Assembly: GCA_030267565.1 (NCBI GenBank)
Contig: BRXU01000001.1
Coordinates: 7,136,001 to 7,200,000, forward strand
Reading direction: 5' to 3'
Length of the DNA: 64,000 nucleotides
Source of the DNA: Pleodorina starrii
Lineage: Eukaryota > Chlorophyta > Chlorophyceae > Chlamydomonadales > Volvocaceae
The notes under the pieces were generated by a model, which was given only the letters and a program-made list of their open reading frames with translations, did no database searches and was not told where the DNA came from. Position numbers and translations under genes: made by a program. Below, piece after piece: positions 62,301-64,000 of this stretch. Numbering within the stretch: the first letter of the stretch is position 1; each line of letters opens with the position of its first letter.

Positions 62301-64000
62301 CCGCCGCCGCCGTCGTACGCTTCGCAGCCGCCAGCTCCGTCCTCCAGCCCGCCGGCATCCCCTGAGGCTTCGCAGCCGCCTTCGCCCTGGCCCGCGTCGC
62401 CGTCGGTGCCGCCGCCGCCGTCGTACGCTTCGCAGCCGCCAGCTCCGTCCTCCAGCCCGCCGGCATCCCCTGATGCTTCGCAGCCGCCTTCGCCCTGGCC
62501 TGCGTCGCCGTCGGTGCCGCCGCCGCCGTCGTACGCTTCGCAGCCGCCGGCTCCGTCCTCCAGCCCGCCGGCATCCCCTGAGGCTTCGCAGCCGCCTTCG
62601 CCCCAGCCTGCGTCGCCGTCGGTGCCGCCGCCGCCGTCGTACGCTTCGCAGCCGTCAGCTCCGTCCTCCAGCCCGCCGGCATCCCCTGAGGCTTCGCAGC
62701 CGCCTTCGCCCTGGCCCGCGTCGCCGTCGGTGCCGCCACCGCCGTCGTACGCTTCGCAGCCGCCAGCTCCGTCCTCCAGCCCGCCGGCATCCCCTGAGGC
62801 TTCGCAGCCGCCTTCGCCCTGGCCCGCGTCGCCGTCGGTGCCTCCGCCGCCGTCGTACGCTTCGCAGCCACCAGCTCCGTCCTCCAGCCCGCCGGCATCC
62901 CCTGAGGCTTCGCAGCCGCCTTCGCCCTGGCCCGCGTCGCCGTCGGTGCCGCCGCCGCCGTCGTACGCTTCGCAGCCGCCAGCTCCGTCCTCCAGACCGC
63001 CGGCATCCCCTGAGGCTTCGCAGCCGCCTTCGCCCTGGCCTGCGTCGCCGTCGGTGCCGCCGCCGCCGTCGTACGCTTCGCAGCCGCCAGCTCCGTCATC
63101 CAGCCCGCCGGCCTTCCCTGAGGCTTCGCAGCCGCCTTCGCCCTGGCCTGCGTCGCCGTCGGTGCCGCCGCCGCCGTCGTACGCTTCGCAGCCGCCAGCT
63201 CCGTCCTCCAGCCCGCCGGCATCCCCTGAGGCTTCGCAGCCGCCTTCGCCCCAGCCTGCGTCGCCGTCGGCGTCGCTGCCGCCGTCGTACGCTTCGCAGC
63301 CGCCAGCTGCGTCCTCAAGCCCGCCGGCATCACCTGAGGCTTCGCAGCCGCCTTCGCCCTGGCCCGCGTCGCCGTCGGCGTCGCTGCCGCCGTCGTACGC
63401 TTCGCAGCCGCCAGCTGCGTCCTCAAGCCCGCCGGCATCACCTAAGGCTTCGCAGCCGCCTTCGCCCTGGCCCGCGTCGCCGTCGGTGCCGCCGCCGCCG
63501 TCGTACGCTTCGCAGCCGCCAGCTCCGTCCTCCAGCCCGCCGGCATCCCCTGAGGCTTCGCAGCCGCCTTCGCCCTGGCCCGCGTCGCCGTCGGTGCCGC
63601 CGCCGCCGTCGTACGCTTCGCAGCCACCAGCTCCGTCCTCAAGCCCGCCGGCATCCCCTGAGGCTTCGCAGCCGCCTTCGCCCTGGCCCGCGTCGCCGTC
63701 GGTGCCGCCGCCGCCGTCGTACGCTTCGCAGCCGCCAGCTCCGTCCTCCAGCCCGCCGGCATCCCCTGAGGCTTCGCAGCCGCCTTCGCCCTGGCCTGCG
63801 TCGCCGTCGGCGTCGCTGCCGCCGTCGTACGCTTCGCAGCCGTCAGCTCCGTCCTCCAGCCCGCCGGCATCCCCTGAGGCTTCGCAGCCGCCTTCGCCCT
63901 GGCCTGCGTCGCCGTCGGTGCCGCCGCCGCCGTCGGTGACGCCTGGATGTTCTCCGGTGGCGTTTGAACGTAAGCTGCAAACCTGTGGTACCCGGGCTGG
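59397..64000 (+). CDS. Hydroxyproline-rich extracellular matrix glycoprotein (partial, runs off window)
   Basis: Exons 59397..59798, 60005..60187 and 61023..>64000, all phase 0. A signal peptide (RRPAVLLLVALACVATTSAA) directs secretion. The ~300-residue N-terminal part includes a Gln run, DLYSCVATALDLKSQNPNST, VTFSLPPDVVPP and DDSVALLRMLIQVMRQNPGS, with several N-glycosylation sequons. I do not recognise it as a standard pherophorin domain. From codon TAC at 61236 the protein becomes 25 units of 36 residues with SPPASPEASQPPSPWPASPS cores, an SP/PP rod expected to be hydroxylated and O-glycosylated like volvocine wall and matrix proteins. After the array the frame continues VTPGCSPVAFERKLQTCGTR, the start of a cysteine-bearing C-terminal domain cut by the window edge. 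Confidence 0.88.
60195..60221. repeat. GTGC/(GT)n microsatellite
   Basis: GTGCGTGCGTGTGTGTGT lies just after the donor of exon 2 of the matrix glycoprotein gene. Confidence 0.8.
60412..60862. repeat. 151-bp tandem repeat, about three copies, in matrix-glycoprotein intron
   Basis: CAACCTCTGCTCGATAGC starts at 60412, 60563 and 60714, exactly 151 bases apart. The first two intervals are nearly identical, and the third copy carries small deletions. The array lies within intron 2 (60188..61022). Confidence 0.95.
61236..63935 (+). repeat. 25-unit, 108-bp coding tandem repeat
   Basis: The TAC codon that starts each unit falls at 61236 and then every 108 bases to 63828, so all 25 units have the same length. 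Variants include Val-Pro-Pro-Pro versus Ala-Ser-Leu-Pro spacers and PSPWP versus PSPQP cores. Confidence 0.95.

Noticed and set aside
61195..63441. 748-codon open frame on the minus strand, repetitive Ala/Lys/Arg
   Set aside because: It is the antisense shadow of the 108-bp coding array. A length of 3n with no stops keeps every frame open. The plus-strand frame joins upstream exons with a signal peptide.
62473..63939. 488-codon plus-strand Arg/Leu-rich open frame
   Set aside because: It is a shifted frame of the same array with no upstream exon or domain.

Overview
The window is nuclear DNA of a volvocine-type green alga (Chlamydomonadales). It is GC-rich, with intron-dense genes that have short GC-rich exons and GT...AG introns. 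TGTAA serves as poly(A) signal downstream of most stops. There are two tandem copies of TTTTAGGG, the Chlamydomonas-type telomere unit, and plastid photosystem genes carry N-terminal targeting peptides. I cannot name the species from sequence alone. I see no rRNA, confident tRNA, CRISPR or prokaryotic operon.

Fourteen protein-coding genes are supported. I built the exon models by hand and checked that splice phases agree across junctions. From left to right: a nucleotide-diphospho-sugar transferase (GT77-like, minus); an organellar seryl-tRNA synthetase (plus, 11 exons); photosystem II PsbX (minus); mitochondrial heme A synthase COX15 (minus, 10 exons); a TGD4-like chloroplast-envelope lipid-transfer protein (minus); photosystem I PsaN (plus); zeaxanthin epoxidase with a C-terminal FHA domain (plus); an RS/charged-repeat nuclear protein (plus); an ankyrin-repeat protein (minus); an unrecognised putative membrane protein (plus); an unrecognised basic/Ala-rich protein (minus); a prolidase-type M24 peptidase (plus); a secreted CAP/SCP-domain protein (minus); and a hydroxyproline-rich extracellular matrix glycoprotein that runs off the right edge (plus).

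Five neighbouring genes between about 6 and 33 kb (organellar SerRS, PsbX, TGD4-like, PsaN, ZEP) probably act in the chloroplast: translation, both photosystems, envelope lipid import and xanthophyll photoprotection. COX15, in the same stretch, acts in mitochondria. This looks like chance clustering, because each gene has its own ends and orientation. The right end (55.5-64 kb) carries two secreted, probably cell-wall or matrix, proteins.

Repeats are abundant in introns and in one coding array. The most striking is a 25-unit, 108-bp (36-residue) array with no length variation, encoding the proline/serine-rich rod of the matrix glycoprotein and showing a higher-order duplication. Others are a 151-bp tandem repeat in an intron of the same gene, a ~100-bp repeat present in two introns of the epoxidase gene, and a GC-palindromic degenerate repeat in the RS-protein gene. 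I found no clearly new biological system. The best candidates for novelty are the conserved-looking small domain of the RS protein and the two orphan genes at 44-50 kb.
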